Of a stretch of DNA of 64,000 bases, positions 23,100 to 33,870 are shown piece by piece (the stretch's first letter is position 1; the number at the start of each line of letters is the position of its first letter). The notes below the pieces were generated by a model that was not told the DNA's origin, made no database searches, and worked only from the letters and a program-made list of their open reading frames with translations. This stretch comes from Herpomyces periplanetae. Taxonomy: Eukaryota > Ascomycota > Laboulbeniomycetes > Herpomycetales > Herpomycetaceae. The stretch covers positions 283,629 through 347,628 of the forward strand of contig WMKJ01000001.1 of assembly GCA_009733715.1 (NCBI GenBank). The letters are read 5' to 3'. A program made the translations under genes and the position numbers.

Positions 23100-24648
23100 A
23101 TGATTGATCAAGAACAATTCGACGGATCCGGAAAAGTAGTGGTGATCGGAGGTGGACCAGTGGGAATTTTAACGGCTATATCTTTTGCATCGCGCGGAAA
23201 CGCGGTAGAGGTCTACGAACTAAGATCAGGTAGGTTAAGATAATACTGACAGCTTCAATGTTAAGCTCACGTCAACTCAAATTCACCGCCGTAAACTTTT
23301 GACAGATCTTCGAAATGAAAGTGATGGGATTCATGGCCTACGCGAAGCATCTCGATCAATTAACCTTGCATTATCCGCACGAGGAATTGCAGCAATTAAA
23401 CGATTCACCAATGATGATGTTGTAGAATCTTTATTGAGCAATTCGGTTCGTGTATATGGTCGAATGATCCATAATGCATACGTTGAGGGAGATAAAGTAA
23501 AGGACATGAATAAATTGAATGATGAATTATCACCAACTATCCAAGCTTATGATGTTCATCAACGATACATCAGCGCTATCCCTCGTAAAAATTTAACATT
23601 ATTTCTCTTGAAATACTTGGAACGCTTTAAAAATGCCAAAGTTTACTTTGACAATCGTCTTATTGGCGCGGATTTTAGTGATCATACTGTTCACATCGAA
23701 CGTACAGCCAGTAAAAACGCTCCACAAGGTCTCAGATCTCAGGAAAGAGTAATTTCGGTCAAATATGATTTATTGGTGGGAGCAGATGGTGCACATTCAA
23801 TGGTGCGTAGACTAATGTCAAGATTATCCCGTATGGATATACATCAGCAGTATATGAATATGCTGTGGTGTGAGTTTGTGATTCCTAGCTCAGCCGAGTC
23901 TGGTGAATATCGTTTACCACCAAATTATCTTCACATATGGCCAGCGGAGGACCAGATGTTCATTGCTATCGCCAATAATGATGGCACTTTCACAGCAACG
24001 CTTTTTATGCCACCTGCGGAATTCAAATATCTTGAACAAAACACCCATCTGATTGCACAATTCATTAAGTCACATTATCCCAATATTCTGGATCGTTTGA
24101 TTGAGGAACAAGATTTTATCGACCAGTTCACTCGGAATCCTCATTTGCCGATCTTTCAATTAAAGTGTTCGCCATTCCATCTTGAACCAAATGTGGTGCT
24201 TATTGGCGATGCAGCCCATGTTATTGCTCCATTCTATGGTCAAGGTCTTAATGCAGGCTTAGAGGACGTTTCAATACTTCACGATTTTCTGACTGCAACC
24301 CACATTAAAGCAATGGATAGTTCACCTTCATCAGCCTTATTTTCGTTTACTAGCTCAAGAATTCCGTGTATTCATGCCATCACTGATATGTCACTAAATA
24401 ATTACACTGAAATGGCCAGCTCGGTGTGCCGCCCATTCTATCGCATGTCCAAATTTCTCGACGATTTGCTCATGCGAATTCTCCCGCCTCATGTTTGGCA
24501 GTCCCAATATGCATTGGTCACCTTCAGTCTCACACCGTACTCGCTGATTCCAGCGATACTTCGCCGCCAACGCTGGTTATTCGCTTCGTCACTAGCCGTG
24601 CCAGTATGTATCTTTGCTGGTTATTGGATTAATCGACTTCGACGATAA
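23100..24648 (+). CDS. BNA4: kynurenine 3-monooxygenase
   Basis: Two exons, 23100-23229 and 23306-24648, intron 76 nt; 490 residues. It is an FAD- and NADPH-dependent enzyme that hydroxylates L-kynurenine to 3-hydroxykynurenine, the committed step of de novo NAD synthesis from tryptophan, on the outer mitochondrial membrane. Seen: the N-terminal dinucleotide fold VVVIGGGPVG, then GLREASRSINLALS (substrate region), YDLLVGADGAHS, and the second FAD motif LIGDAAHVIAPFYGQGLN. It ends in a hydrophobic membrane anchor (WLFASSLAVPVCIFAGYW) followed by NRLRR. The first exon is needed for the FAD motif. Only 5 nt separate its stop from that of the Ulp1 gene. Confidence 0.96.
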
Positions 24649-24653
24649 TAGAC

Positions 24654-27587
24654 TTAACTTTTACTCGCACCCGCTTTGGTCTCTCGATTTCCAAAGTCCC
24701 ACAAGGCAAAATCGTCTTTAAATCCTCCATTCAAAAGTATTGCAATAAGCAACCTTCGAGCCCGCGGCATGTCTGCGTCAGTTACAACTAAATATGGCTC
24801 CAGACCTTTAGCAATTGCTATTGCATTCCAAACTGCAAATACCCCACAATCTACTCCATTACTTTGTTGACCACTTTTGCCAAAGGTATACTTCCATTCT
24901 TCTTCACGATACCTGCATTGAAGATTGGATTCAAGATAATCCCGAGCTACCATGAAGAATATACTGCTTTTGCTTGAAAAGGCACCATTTCCTCTATTTC
25001 CACTTGATAAACTATCGTAATATTCAACTAACCGACGTCGCGGGGATATGTATAAAAGTGTCCAATGAAAGCAATTGTTGACCGGAATGAATAAATGATT
25101 AACGTTTAATAAATTTTCGTTTTCAATTCTTGCTCTTCGTGACCATCGTCGTACTGATTCAACACCTTTATTCCTAATTTGAGTAAACCAAAACGAGCTA
25201 AATGCATGAGCCTTTGGTGTTGAATTTGAGGATTCAGAAATCATACACGCTGGCGCAATGTCAGTACCTGCGCCGCCAGTGCATGCTGCTTGTGAATTAA
25301 CGTCACTCTCTGTTAACGTTGATAAAATGGTATCCAGTGCTCCACCGGTATTGTTAAACCCTTCTTCTGCTTCTGCGTTGGGATCTTGTGCGTATCTCTG
25401 TAATAATGCATCAACCATATAGCCAAAAATCTGATTAATTACTTCATCGTTAAGCCAACCGTTACCATCTTCACTTCCTTGTGGCCATATAGTGGCAATG
25501 TCCTTACGAGTTATAAAATCATGTTTAAAGTATGTAACTTTTCGTTCATAACAGTCAATCTTAAGTACTGCCTCGACTCGTCGGTTCCAGCGAGCTGAAA
25601 GTGGGGTTATCAATCTTCCTGATCGAACAAAATTGCTTGCTTCACTATCAGCGTGAATTACACTTGTAATCCGCCCCAACGGCGAGTCCAATCGTCCAGT
25701 ATCGACAATATCACTCTGCTCTAAATCATCGTCTTCAACCTCATCTGATTCAACATCTGATACAGTTTCTCTTTCGCCGTCAGAAAGTGAAGATACGGAC
25801 GACGAATCACTCTCTATCAAAATTGCGCTCGTTTCTGTTTCCGCGCCTGTCGATACCGATACTGCCGCTTCAGCATTCTTATTGCACAAATACCTACTAT
25901 CATTCTCCAGGTTGCAATTGTTGTCATCATCATCGTCAATAATGTACACTAGCTTATTCGTTTCCGCTCGTGAGTTTCCATTTGTTAATCGTTTTTTGTC
26001 CATTGCTCCACTTTTCACCACACTTGCTCCATGACCCATCATGGATCGCAGAAACCTCACATTTTTCCGTCGTTTCGCTGCAAAGGATATTTTTCGTAGG
26101 GCCATTAAATCTACTCGGGGTTCATCATTATGCCGGATAAGAATCTTATTTGTACCCGTTCGAAAAACCTCGCGTGCCCAATTAATCCCGCACTGTGCAT
26201 CTACTGTTACTTCAGTAACTTCATCATTTTCACTTTGTTTTGCGCTTGTCTTAATCTGATTTTTCCCTGTGAGTTCACCATTAAATATCTGTGGTTGAAC
26301 TCTATCAAAACTGAACGCCGATATGTGAAAATTAGACATGAGCGATACTATAGATGCTACATCTTCCATTAAATCCACCGATTTTCGCAACACATCTTGG
26401 CTTCCAGTCTTATCCAACGCCAATTTGCTCGTTGCTTCAGAATATGGTATTGGAGAATCCGGATGCACTAGAAGCTTACTTTTCCCTTTGACTTTTACCC
26501 TGTTAGCTTTTCTAGCTTGAAAATATTTATCCATGCTAATTGGATTTTCATGGGATAACTCAAATAATTCATCGAAAGACGAGTCTGACATGTGCAGAAA
26601 CGGAGATTGATGTCTCCTCATATCTTCCGTATTTCCCCTAGACGAATGTATTTCTTTATTCGCGGTTCCATTTGTGTTTCTATGATAATCATCATCGTTT
26701 AGTTCATACGGCCGTGCAGTTGGAGAATTAACTTGCCACGATATACTTCCTGCATTCCCTCCCGACATTACAGCGTGTAATGGCTTCGCGTACTTTCGGT
26801 ATACAAAAGTTAAAAATTCAGCGCGCGTTGCGTGACCAAAATATTCACGTTTACTCAATAAATTTTCGATTCCAGAGATAACAATCCGCACAATATCCGT
26901 CGATGTGTGAAATGTATTACCTTGAGATACTTGGTCAAAGCCTCCTCCAATCGCAAAAACCGCTGTCAATTCCGCTTGAAAATCACGCTTTCGTTTAACC
27001 ACTGAGCGTACAAACCATACATCGAATAGCACATTTAAAAATGTGGGAAATTCGTCACGGTACGGTGCCCCCGATCTATCAAACAATCGATGCCTGTTAC
27101 GACGTAACCGAGTATAAGATGCAAAAAAGGGGTATACACATGAATTCGATTCCACAGGCGCACCCACCAAAACTTGCAGAGTTGACGAATCGAAGTTTTC
27201 TGGCAGGGCTGCTCGTAGTTTTTTAATGTGCCTTGATGCAGTAAAAAATGGTAAGGCTCGTGAAATCAATAACCGTGAGTTGACAGATGTTAAGTGAGAC
27301 ATAGCCCGCACAGGAGAATCAGCTAATACAGTCAACAGTGATGACGACGATCGCTTTCGCTTTCTCCACGAATTTACCCCCCTGGTATTATCCGAGCTGT
27401 GTGTATGTGAATCCAGCTCTACACCTGTGCCAAAGCTCGACCTGTCTGATGGTGTTGCAACACCAGTTCCTGAGAAATTTCGCCCGGCTATTCCGAGTAA
27501 TGATAAGGGCATATTGATCAAGCCAAGTAGCCTTAGCTTAACGGCAATGTAAGCGCGGTAAAATAATGTCCAAATTCCACCATGCAT
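24654..27587 (-). CDS. ULP1: Ulp1-type SUMO protease
   Basis: Single exon, 977 residues. The C-terminal 300 residues are a C48 protease domain that matures SUMO and removes it from targets. Seen in order: GWLNDEVINQ, SSFWFTQIRNKG, VRRWSRRA, then catalytic His in NCFHWTLLYI, Asp in VEYYDSLSSG, and Gln and Cys in GQQSNGVDCGVF. RRW and the following spacing resemble Ulp1 rather than Ulp2. A loop of about 60 residues is inserted after the WLND helix. The long N-terminus is disordered and contains two SUMO-interaction-like motifs next to acidic runs (VYIIDDDDD and AILIESDSS). An intron could be hidden in the N-terminal region. Its 3' end abuts KMO. Confidence 0.9.
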   Translation of the reverse strand: MHGGIWTLFYRAYIAVKLRLLGLINMPLSLLGIAGRNFSGTGVATPSDRSSFGTGVELDSHTHSSDNTRGVNSWRKRKRSSSSLLTVLADSPVRAMSHLTSVNSRLLISRALPFFTASRHIKKLRAALPENFDSSTLQVLVGAPVESNSCVYPFFASYTRLRRNRHRLFDRSGAPYRDEFPTFLNVLFDVWFVRSVVKRKRDFQAELTAVFAIGGGFDQVSQGNTFHTSTDIVRIVISGIENLLSKREYFGHATRAEFLTFVYRKYAKPLHAVMSGGNAGSISWQVNSPTARPYELNDDDYHRNTNGTANKEIHSSRGNTEDMRRHQSPFLHMSDSSFDELFELSHENPISMDKYFQARKANRVKVKGKSKLLVHPDSPIPYSEATSKLALDKTGSQDVLRKSVDLMEDVASIVSLMSNFHISAFSFDRVQPQIFNGELTGKNQIKTSAKQSENDEVTEVTVDAQCGINWAREVFRTGTNKILIRHNDEPRVDLMALRKISFAAKRRKNVRFLRSMMGHGASVVKSGAMDKKRLTNGNSRAETNKLVYIIDDDDDNNCNLENDSRYLCNKNAEAAVSVSTGAETETSAILIESDSSSVSSLSDGERETVSDVESDEVEDDDLEQSDIVDTGRLDSPLGRITSVIHADSEASNFVRSGRLITPLSARWNRRVEAVLKIDCYERKVTYFKHDFITRKDIATIWPQGSEDGNGWLNDEVINQIFGYMVDALLQRYAQDPNAEAEEGFNNTGGALDTILSTLTESDVNSQAACTGGAGTDIAPACMISESSNSTPKAHAFSSFWFTQIRNKGVESVRRWSRRARIENENLLNVNHLFIPVNNCFHWTLLYISPRRRLVEYYDSLSSGNRGNGAFSSKSSIFFMVARDYLESNLQCRYREEEWKYTFGKSGQQSNGVDCGVFAVWNAIAIAKGLEPYLVVTDADMPRARRLLIAILLNGGFKDDFALWDFGNRETKAGASKS

Positions 27588-28602
27588 ATGGATAATTGGT
27601 TATTATTTAAATATTAGTCTTTGATACGTCAAGTATCGTTCAAAACTGCCGGCTGAATGATCAATTCTCTTAGCATCTAATTAAGTTAGCTTGTATACGA
27701 AATTTTTCAAGTCATTCAGTAAAAGTTCTCAGTCATTTAATGCGTACTTACAGTCTTGCTCGATTTACCATAAAAAGTGGCAATAGAACGCACTTATTCT
27801 TCCAATCCCTTGGTACCAAATGAACTTTTTCTGTCTTCACGCACCCCTCAAAATCATATGCCGATAATGATTAAGTGTAGAAACCCCTCCACATCAACAA
27901 TCCTTGCCTCTCTTCCTTTACAATCTGGTACACTTCAAGCTAGCAATTAAGCGTTTCGATTCAAAAATCAATCCCAAATTTTAGCATCAATATAAATTTC
28001 CCTGTTCGATTACCATTAAAACCCATCCAGCGTTCCTTTGCCCATTAGATACAATGTATTAACTCTTCCTCCCCAACTCTGAAAACTGAACTAGCCGCGC
28101 AATAATACCCGACAATGTCTGCGTGTAAATTATTTCCGTTCCCGTTATCCGCCTCATACTAACGTTAATGATCCTATTTACTATATCATTAATCCCACAA
28201 CCCAAACTCTTCGAATTTTTCTTCGCGAAATTTATCTTCCCTTCTCCCTTCTCCAAAATGTTCGGCCCTCGGCCCTCTTCCACTTCGGCTTCCGACTATG
28301 CCAAGCTTACCTCTCGGCCCGGTATTCTAAACTCGGCTTCTATTCCTTGATTACTAATCAAGACGGATCACGTGCCGAATTACCGAGTTAGTCGAGTTTG
28401 GTTGGGAGGGGAAAAGTGGTTTGGGGATGGGGGAATTGGATGAATTTAACTTTAGGGGTTATGAATAGTTATGTGTTCAATTATTGTGATAGTGCCAGTG
28501 CCGGTTTATTGTGATTTCATGCTTACTTATATGTAAGTTTGAATTTCGGTAATTCATTTGGAAAGTAAATTGAAACATGGAATCCCTTTGCTTTGGTACG
28601 GT
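27588..28602. other. intergenic region with a possible small gene
   Basis: About 1 kb between two minus-strand genes. On the plus strand, 28205-28257 is C/T-rich, like a leader, and runs into an ATG at 28258 opening a short G+C-rich frame that begins MFGPRPSSTSASDY. A donor near 28321 and an acceptor near 28362 would extend it differently. The sequence at 28346-28362 is a near-perfect palindrome (CTTGATTACTAATCAAG). I do not call a gene, but the composition shift is real. Confidence 0.4.
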
Positions 28603-29906
28603 TTACAGTACACCTAAAGCACTACAATAGCTAACGCTACTATCGATAACATTGTAGCATTCACTGCTCTGTTTATACTTGATAAACCGAACCCCAATTG
28701 TCCCTTTTTCACGTTTTAGATTTTTCAACGGTCCATTATCTTTGTTTTCATAATGCTGTTGATTTAGCAATTCTAGGGCTGCCATCATTACGCCTATTGG
28801 ATGTCGCCCACAAACTGTATTACCCGTGAGCGCTAGTACTTTGTGAAACTTATCTAAACTTCCTGATTCTATGGCTTCCATACACCGTCGGTCAACTTGT
28901 TCAATGCTTTGATAAATCGCTGGGTTAAATGGTCCACGGTCATCGATACTTAATTCCCGACCAACATCTTTATGTGTAGCTTCATAATACAAGTACTGAA
29001 ATTGTACGCCCCAATGACAGAAGTCGCTTGAGATTATGAAGGCAGTTTCCGGGTCTGCCATAAAGGGCGCTAAAACTTCTCCATACCTTCGTTCGCTTGT
29101 TAAACTTGTCAAGCCTACTAGTATCGGTACTATTTTAGGTTTTCTGGCTTCAGTACATCGTCTGGTTTACCGTCGAGACCGTACGTTCAGTTATATATTA
29201 GTATTGAAAACTTTTAATTTAGCTAAAATTTATGTTTACTTACTCGGATATTATTTTGTAGAGAAAGGGAAATTGTAATTCAATACTATGCTCAGCTTTA
29301 TCAACCTCCGAGGTCATCCAATCGAATAACTGTGTTTCATAGAGCCTTTTGTTAACATTAACGTCTACCGTTAAATCGCCCATAGGAGTTTCACATTTTG
29401 AATAGCTTGTTAACGCACATCGCGAGAATCCATAATGATGCGATGGACCAAGTATAAATATACGACGACTGTAACAAACAATTGTTAACATCTAACAAAC
29501 GTATAACGCATCCATGTAAATGAAATATACTTAACATGTTTTTTAAATCCAAGCTGGCATATGCCCATGCTGCTGTTGATCCAGAGTAAGCATATCCTGC
29601 ATGTGGTGCTATGATAATTCTTGCTCGTTCACACGGTAATTGAACTGGTGAAGCAATAACCTCCTGTCCAAAAGAATCCACAGTATGTGGTAATTTGAAG
29701 TTTAAATCTTGAGCTCCACTCCATGGGCCGTTTTCACGATCTGGGAATAGTGGTATTGCTCGAGAGGGAACTTTACTCAAAAAATCCCCAAGAACAAGTG
29801 ATAAATACTTCCCTCCTCCAGTGTACCATGAACCTGCAAACATTGCAGGTCGTCGTTGGTCTTCTTTCGCATCATTATATTCATGACTCGGATTAACATC
29901 CATCAT
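28603..29906 (-). CDS. MHO1: MEMO1 family protein (Mho1)
   Basis: Three exons: 29906-29536, 29468-29244 and 29143-28603, introns of 67 and 100 nt; 378 residues, phases closed. MEMO1 proteins share the fold of class III extradiol dioxygenases and have been linked to copper binding and signalling; the cellular role in fungi is unclear. Seen: PAMFAGSWYTGG, then ARIIIAPHAGYAYSG, then FILGPSHHYGFSRCAL, then KAEHSIELQFPFL, then FIISSDFCHWG and TGNTVCGRHPI. The His residues in these motifs and the DFCHWG Cys form the family's active-site-like pocket. Start ATG 29906; a near-cognate codon upstream is not used. Normal length is about 300, so the N- and C-terminal ends are slightly long. Confidence 0.92.
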
Positions 29907-30555
29907 TACAGCTTTCCACAATTTTTCTAGATCGACTACCTCCCTTCGACCTTAACCCGTTAATCCAACTATTCACTGTAAAATAAATATTTTCCACAAA
30001 TATCTGATTTACCTGAATTCCTCACACGCACAATCGTGAAATTGATCAAATTATTAAAAATTCTTTCACTTTTCACACCGTTTATTCCAGACTAACTATG
30101 CACGAAAATGGAGTAAACTAATACACCCAACTAAAGACAAAGTACGCCACAACTTCATGAAAATGGAAAGTGTTGGCCTTACCTCATTAGCCACTTCCTC
30201 TTTCTGTACTGCTCTTTCCATAATCGGTATACTTTCCTAGATCATTCCCCCACTACATTTCCATCAGCCCTATAGGGCTGACCCCCCTAAAATGGAATAG
30301 TCTCGTCTAATTTGTTTTGGTGATCCTTTTAATTTTTCATCCTGTCTAAGATCATTTAGCCAAAACTTGTTACAGCTTAATCCAGGCTTTTACCTTTCTC
30401 TACGCTGAGTTCATATATAATGTGTGTTGCTAAGTTACTAATAGTACGAATGATGGCGCTGTCAATTCTATCATCACTATAATTGGGCTTTTACTATGTT
30501 GAATAGAATTCTTGAAACCCGTTAATTATGCATCTATTGTCATGTCTAAATCAGG
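29907..30555. other. intergenic region upstream of MEMO1
   Basis: About 650 bp between MEMO1 and the helicase gene, both minus-strand. It holds the second, perfect copy of the palindromic 18-mer at 30264-30281. No exon is supported. Confidence 0.5.
30264..30281. repeat. palindromic 18-mer, copy 2 (perfect)
   Basis: TCAGCCCTATAGGGCTGA reads identically on both strands. It is 358 bp upstream of the MEMO1 start. The imperfect copy at 3281-3298 differs at two positions. Confidence 0.55.
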
Positions 30556-33500
30556 TTATTTGTCATAACGCTTTTGAAAATAACCATTCAACGTTACCTG
30601 ACCCCTTTCACACTTTCCCTTCTTGTTCACTGACATTTTACTGATATTAACCAATTTACTTGTCCCGTCTTCATATATTTCCCCGTCTTGTAACAAACTG
30701 CTTGTCTTGACAAATCCAGCTTTAGTATTATTTCCTCTACCTTTTTCCCCTTCCCTACCCATAACGCTTCTCAAGTATGTAGTTGACTTATCTTCGGTCA
30801 TACTAACTTTATCCAATACTTCGCTGGTCAATGTTAACTTATTTTTCATAAGGTTGAAGTGACTCCCTGCGGTAACAAAGTCTGTGCCCCTACACCACGA
30901 TTTGGTCTCAGTGAACACTTCTTGGGATATTGCTTTTGTAACTAAGTTTACTTCGCTCTTACACTTCGGCTTAGTAGAATCAACTCTTGCACGTTTGCCG
31001 AATTCTGGCACTAACTTCGCATATTCTCCGGTTAAATACGCTTGAGTGTCAAACTTCATATAATCTCGTTTCGTAAGATTTGATCCGGCTAAATTTTTCT
31101 CACTTTGCTGACCTATGATTGCTCTTTCATATTGAACACTGCAACTATTCGTCGTACTACGTGATGTTAAAAAATTTGATTGTTCCTTGACCTTTTTTAA
31201 GTGCTTTACCGTGGTTTTCGGTTCTATAATACTCTTTGATGCGAGTAGATGGCTATCTTTGACTTCCAGCTTAGGGAATTCCCCGTTTATGGGCCAGTAA
31301 TCATCGTCCTTCCTCCCTTCATCTTCATAAACGTTGTCTTGGATTTCATTGACTTTTTCTCTTGTCATTTTATGGTATAATTGATTCCAATTTTCATGAC
31401 ACTGCTTTATTGAGTCTCTACGCGGTTCTGTTCGATTTAATAATTGTGCAAGTTGTCCGAGCAGAGTTTCATCAAGCGATGGTCCGCGCCTTTTAACCAA
31501 ACTTTTTCGGCCAATAAAGCTTAAAAATTCCGATAAGCGCCGTGAACCCAGCGTCGCCTTACCTTCGATTTCTTCCCAGTTCGATTGCATAAGCTGATAG
31601 GAAGTATCCTCGAGAGCGCATACATTAGCCCTCTCCCAATAATCATTCTCGGTGCTAATTAAGTATAATAATGCTTTAGCCCTAGTCACTCCAACGTACA
31701 GTAGCCTCCGTTCTTCATCAATGTTTTTTGCGCGCGAGTGAGGAATGTTTCCATTTACAACGTCCGCAATGAATACAATAGGCCACTCTAAACCTTTTGC
31801 TGCGTGAATTGTCGATATAGTAACTTTCCCGCGTATGTGCTCGCACATTTTATCAGCTTGATGATCGGAATTTTCTATACTGGATGAAGATAATGCAATA
31901 TTCGCTAAGAACTCGCGTAATACAACCTGTCCATAACTTTCCCCTGCTTCACTGCCAACCTCGGTAACCCCGACTTTTAGAGCAGAAAGGTTCGCTACTT
32001 GTTCAATTTCATGAACTACGTAAGTCTGCTCCGATTGTCTTAAAACTTCTTCTACATTGCACCATCGTGAGTCAACTTGATGATCAACGTCGGATTCTGG
32101 GTGAGCGTTTTCTTCCGCGGCTTTTTTCACCAGATATTTTGCAATATACTGCCTCAAATTTACGGCACCAATAATATACTTTAGAAGCTCATTCACAATG
32201 CTACTAGTTGCGCTCTCAGATAGCAATTCTATTCTGCCTTGAATGATTATACTGACAAACTCCCGTAATCCCTCCATGATGCGGTTCGAAAGCAGTAAAT
32301 TACAATCCCGTTGATAGCAAGTTTGCAGATGTACTCCATAAATTCTCTGTTTCAATGCGTGCTTTAATTCACCATCTTTAATTTCGCCTAATTTCTGATC
32401 TAGCTGAACTAACGTTGGGATATTCTGGTACTCCTTTCGAATTATGCTCAATATGACAGTCCAGAGTGACACTTTTCTCTCTTCCACGCACTTTAACAAT
32501 TTACTAATGGTAGTCGCACCGATTCCGCGCGATGGAACATTTAGTATTCGCAGGACGGCATCTGTATGATTTGGATTTTGGATAACTCGTAAATAATCAA
32601 TTAACAAACGAACCTCAATCCTATCGAAAAATTTGTGACCGCCTATCATTATGTACGCTATACCTCGTTTTCCCATATACGATTCAATTTCTCGGGATCC
32701 TGATGAAGTTCTCAATAATATTGCAATATCATCATAGCAAATCAAACCACCACTCAAGCGGCACAGGCGTTTAATTTCTCCAGTGATCCATCGAGCTTCA
32801 ATCGTGGGATTGGGTAATGCTCGCAGAACAGGAGTTGGGCCAAACTCATGATGAGGAGTTATAGGTCTCTGTTTTCGCTTAAAATCCTGTTCGATTATCC
32901 GTACTGCTAACCTGAGTATTCCGGGAGATGAACGATAATTGCGCTGTAAATTTAGGGTAGTACAATCATAATCAGTTTCTATACGATGTAAATTATCCGT
33001 GTCGACGAACCGAAAGCTGTAAATGCTTTGATCCGGGTCACCGACAACCGTTATATTCTGACGTTTCTGGGCTAATAGTTGCATTAAACGATATTGCGTA
33101 AGGTTTGTATCTTGGAATTCGTCAATTAGTACGGCTTCTACCCACTCTACACATTCCGGGAAGTGAGTTAACAGGTCCACACAACGAAGCAATAAATCGT
33201 CATAATCGAGCAAATTTGCCATGGCAAGGCCTCGCTCATACTCTTCGTATATTCGAGTGAACATTTTCTGGGAATAATCATTGTATTGTTGATTTTGACG
33301 CTGAAAGAATTCTATATTTTGACCGAAAGCTTTAGCCCGTGAAATCTTGTTTCGCAAGGCTTGAACATCCAGTGTAGTGAGGTCACATTTAAATTGATGA
33401 TCGGCAGTTTCACTTTTCAATTGTTTGATGACACGTTTAAGTATATCTGTGGAATCTGTTGAGTCCGCAACGCCAAAATCGCCGGGTAAACCGAGTTGTT

Positions 33501-33870
33501 TTGACCTTAATGCAACATCTTTACGACTCATTCCTTGCCTGCGGGGCCAGCCTCTACCGGAGACATACATGAGCAGTAAACGTCGAGCTACTGAGTGGAA
33601 AGTTCCCAGTAAAATATTCTCAACGGCTTCTTTACCCAATAGCCCCATAATTCGTTCCTTCATTTCTCGAGCTGCTTTGATCGTGAAGGTACAGACTACA
33701 ATATTCATGGCTTTTAATCCCCCATAACTGATTAACCAGCCTACGCGTCCCGTTAAAGTTTTAGTTTTTCCCGAGCCTGGAGGTGCAAGAATTTGTAGAA
33801 CGGACGCATTACTGGCAACAGCAGTTTTTTGTTCCTCGTTCAAACCTCCACTTTGAAAGAGACTTTCCAT
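30556..33870 (-). CDS. srs2: UvrD-family DNA helicase, Srs2-like
   Basis: Single exon, 1104 residues. It is a superfamily 1A 3'-5' helicase; Srs2 strips Rad51 filaments and limits recombination at replication forks. Motifs in order: Q-motif LNEEQKTAV, Walker A APPGSGKT (29-36), Ia VCTFTIKAAREM, GTFHSVARRLL, Walker B LIDEFQDTN, III VVGDPDQSIYSFR, IV LQRNYRSS, V TISTIHAAKGLEW, VI RRLLYVGVTRAKALLY. The last 300 residues are unstructured. The end carries QVTLNGYF, a full PCNA-interaction (PIP) box, followed by a short basic tail. That supports a replication-linked Srs2-like role over bacterial-type UvrD. The Srs2 assignment rather than another fungal UvrD paralogue is by architecture. Confidence 0.9.
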   Translation of the reverse strand: MESLFQSGGLNEEQKTAVASNASVLQILAPPGSGKTKTLTGRVGWLISYGGLKAMNIVVCTFTIKAAREMKERIMGLLGKEAVENILLGTFHSVARRLLLMYVSGRGWPRRQGMSRKDVALRSKQLGLPGDFGVADSTDSTDILKRVIKQLKSETADHQFKCDLTTLDVQALRNKISRAKAFGQNIEFFQRQNQQYNDYSQKMFTRIYEEYERGLAMANLLDYDDLLLRCVDLLTHFPECVEWVEAVLIDEFQDTNLTQYRLMQLLAQKRQNITVVGDPDQSIYSFRFVDTDNLHRIETDYDCTTLNLQRNYRSSPGILRLAVRIIEQDFKRKQRPITPHHEFGPTPVLRALPNPTIEARWITGEIKRLCRLSGGLICYDDIAILLRTSSGSREIESYMGKRGIAYIMIGGHKFFDRIEVRLLIDYLRVIQNPNHTDAVLRILNVPSRGIGATTISKLLKCVEERKVSLWTVILSIIRKEYQNIPTLVQLDQKLGEIKDGELKHALKQRIYGVHLQTCYQRDCNLLLSNRIMEGLREFVSIIIQGRIELLSESATSSIVNELLKYIIGAVNLRQYIAKYLVKKAAEENAHPESDVDHQVDSRWCNVEEVLRQSEQTYVVHEIEQVANLSALKVGVTEVGSEAGESYGQVVLREFLANIALSSSSIENSDHQADKMCEHIRGKVTISTIHAAKGLEWPIVFIADVVNGNIPHSRAKNIDEERRLLYVGVTRAKALLYLISTENDYWERANVCALEDTSYQLMQSNWEEIEGKATLGSRRLSEFLSFIGRKSLVKRRGPSLDETLLGQLAQLLNRTEPRRDSIKQCHENWNQLYHKMTREKVNEIQDNVYEDEGRKDDDYWPINGEFPKLEVKDSHLLASKSIIEPKTTVKHLKKVKEQSNFLTSRSTTNSCSVQYERAIIGQQSEKNLAGSNLTKRDYMKFDTQAYLTGEYAKLVPEFGKRARVDSTKPKCKSEVNLVTKAISQEVFTETKSWCRGTDFVTAGSHFNLMKNKLTLTSEVLDKVSMTEDKSTTYLRSVMGREGEKGRGNNTKAGFVKTSSLLQDGEIYEDGTSKLVNISKMSVNKKGKCERGQVTLNGYFQKRYDK

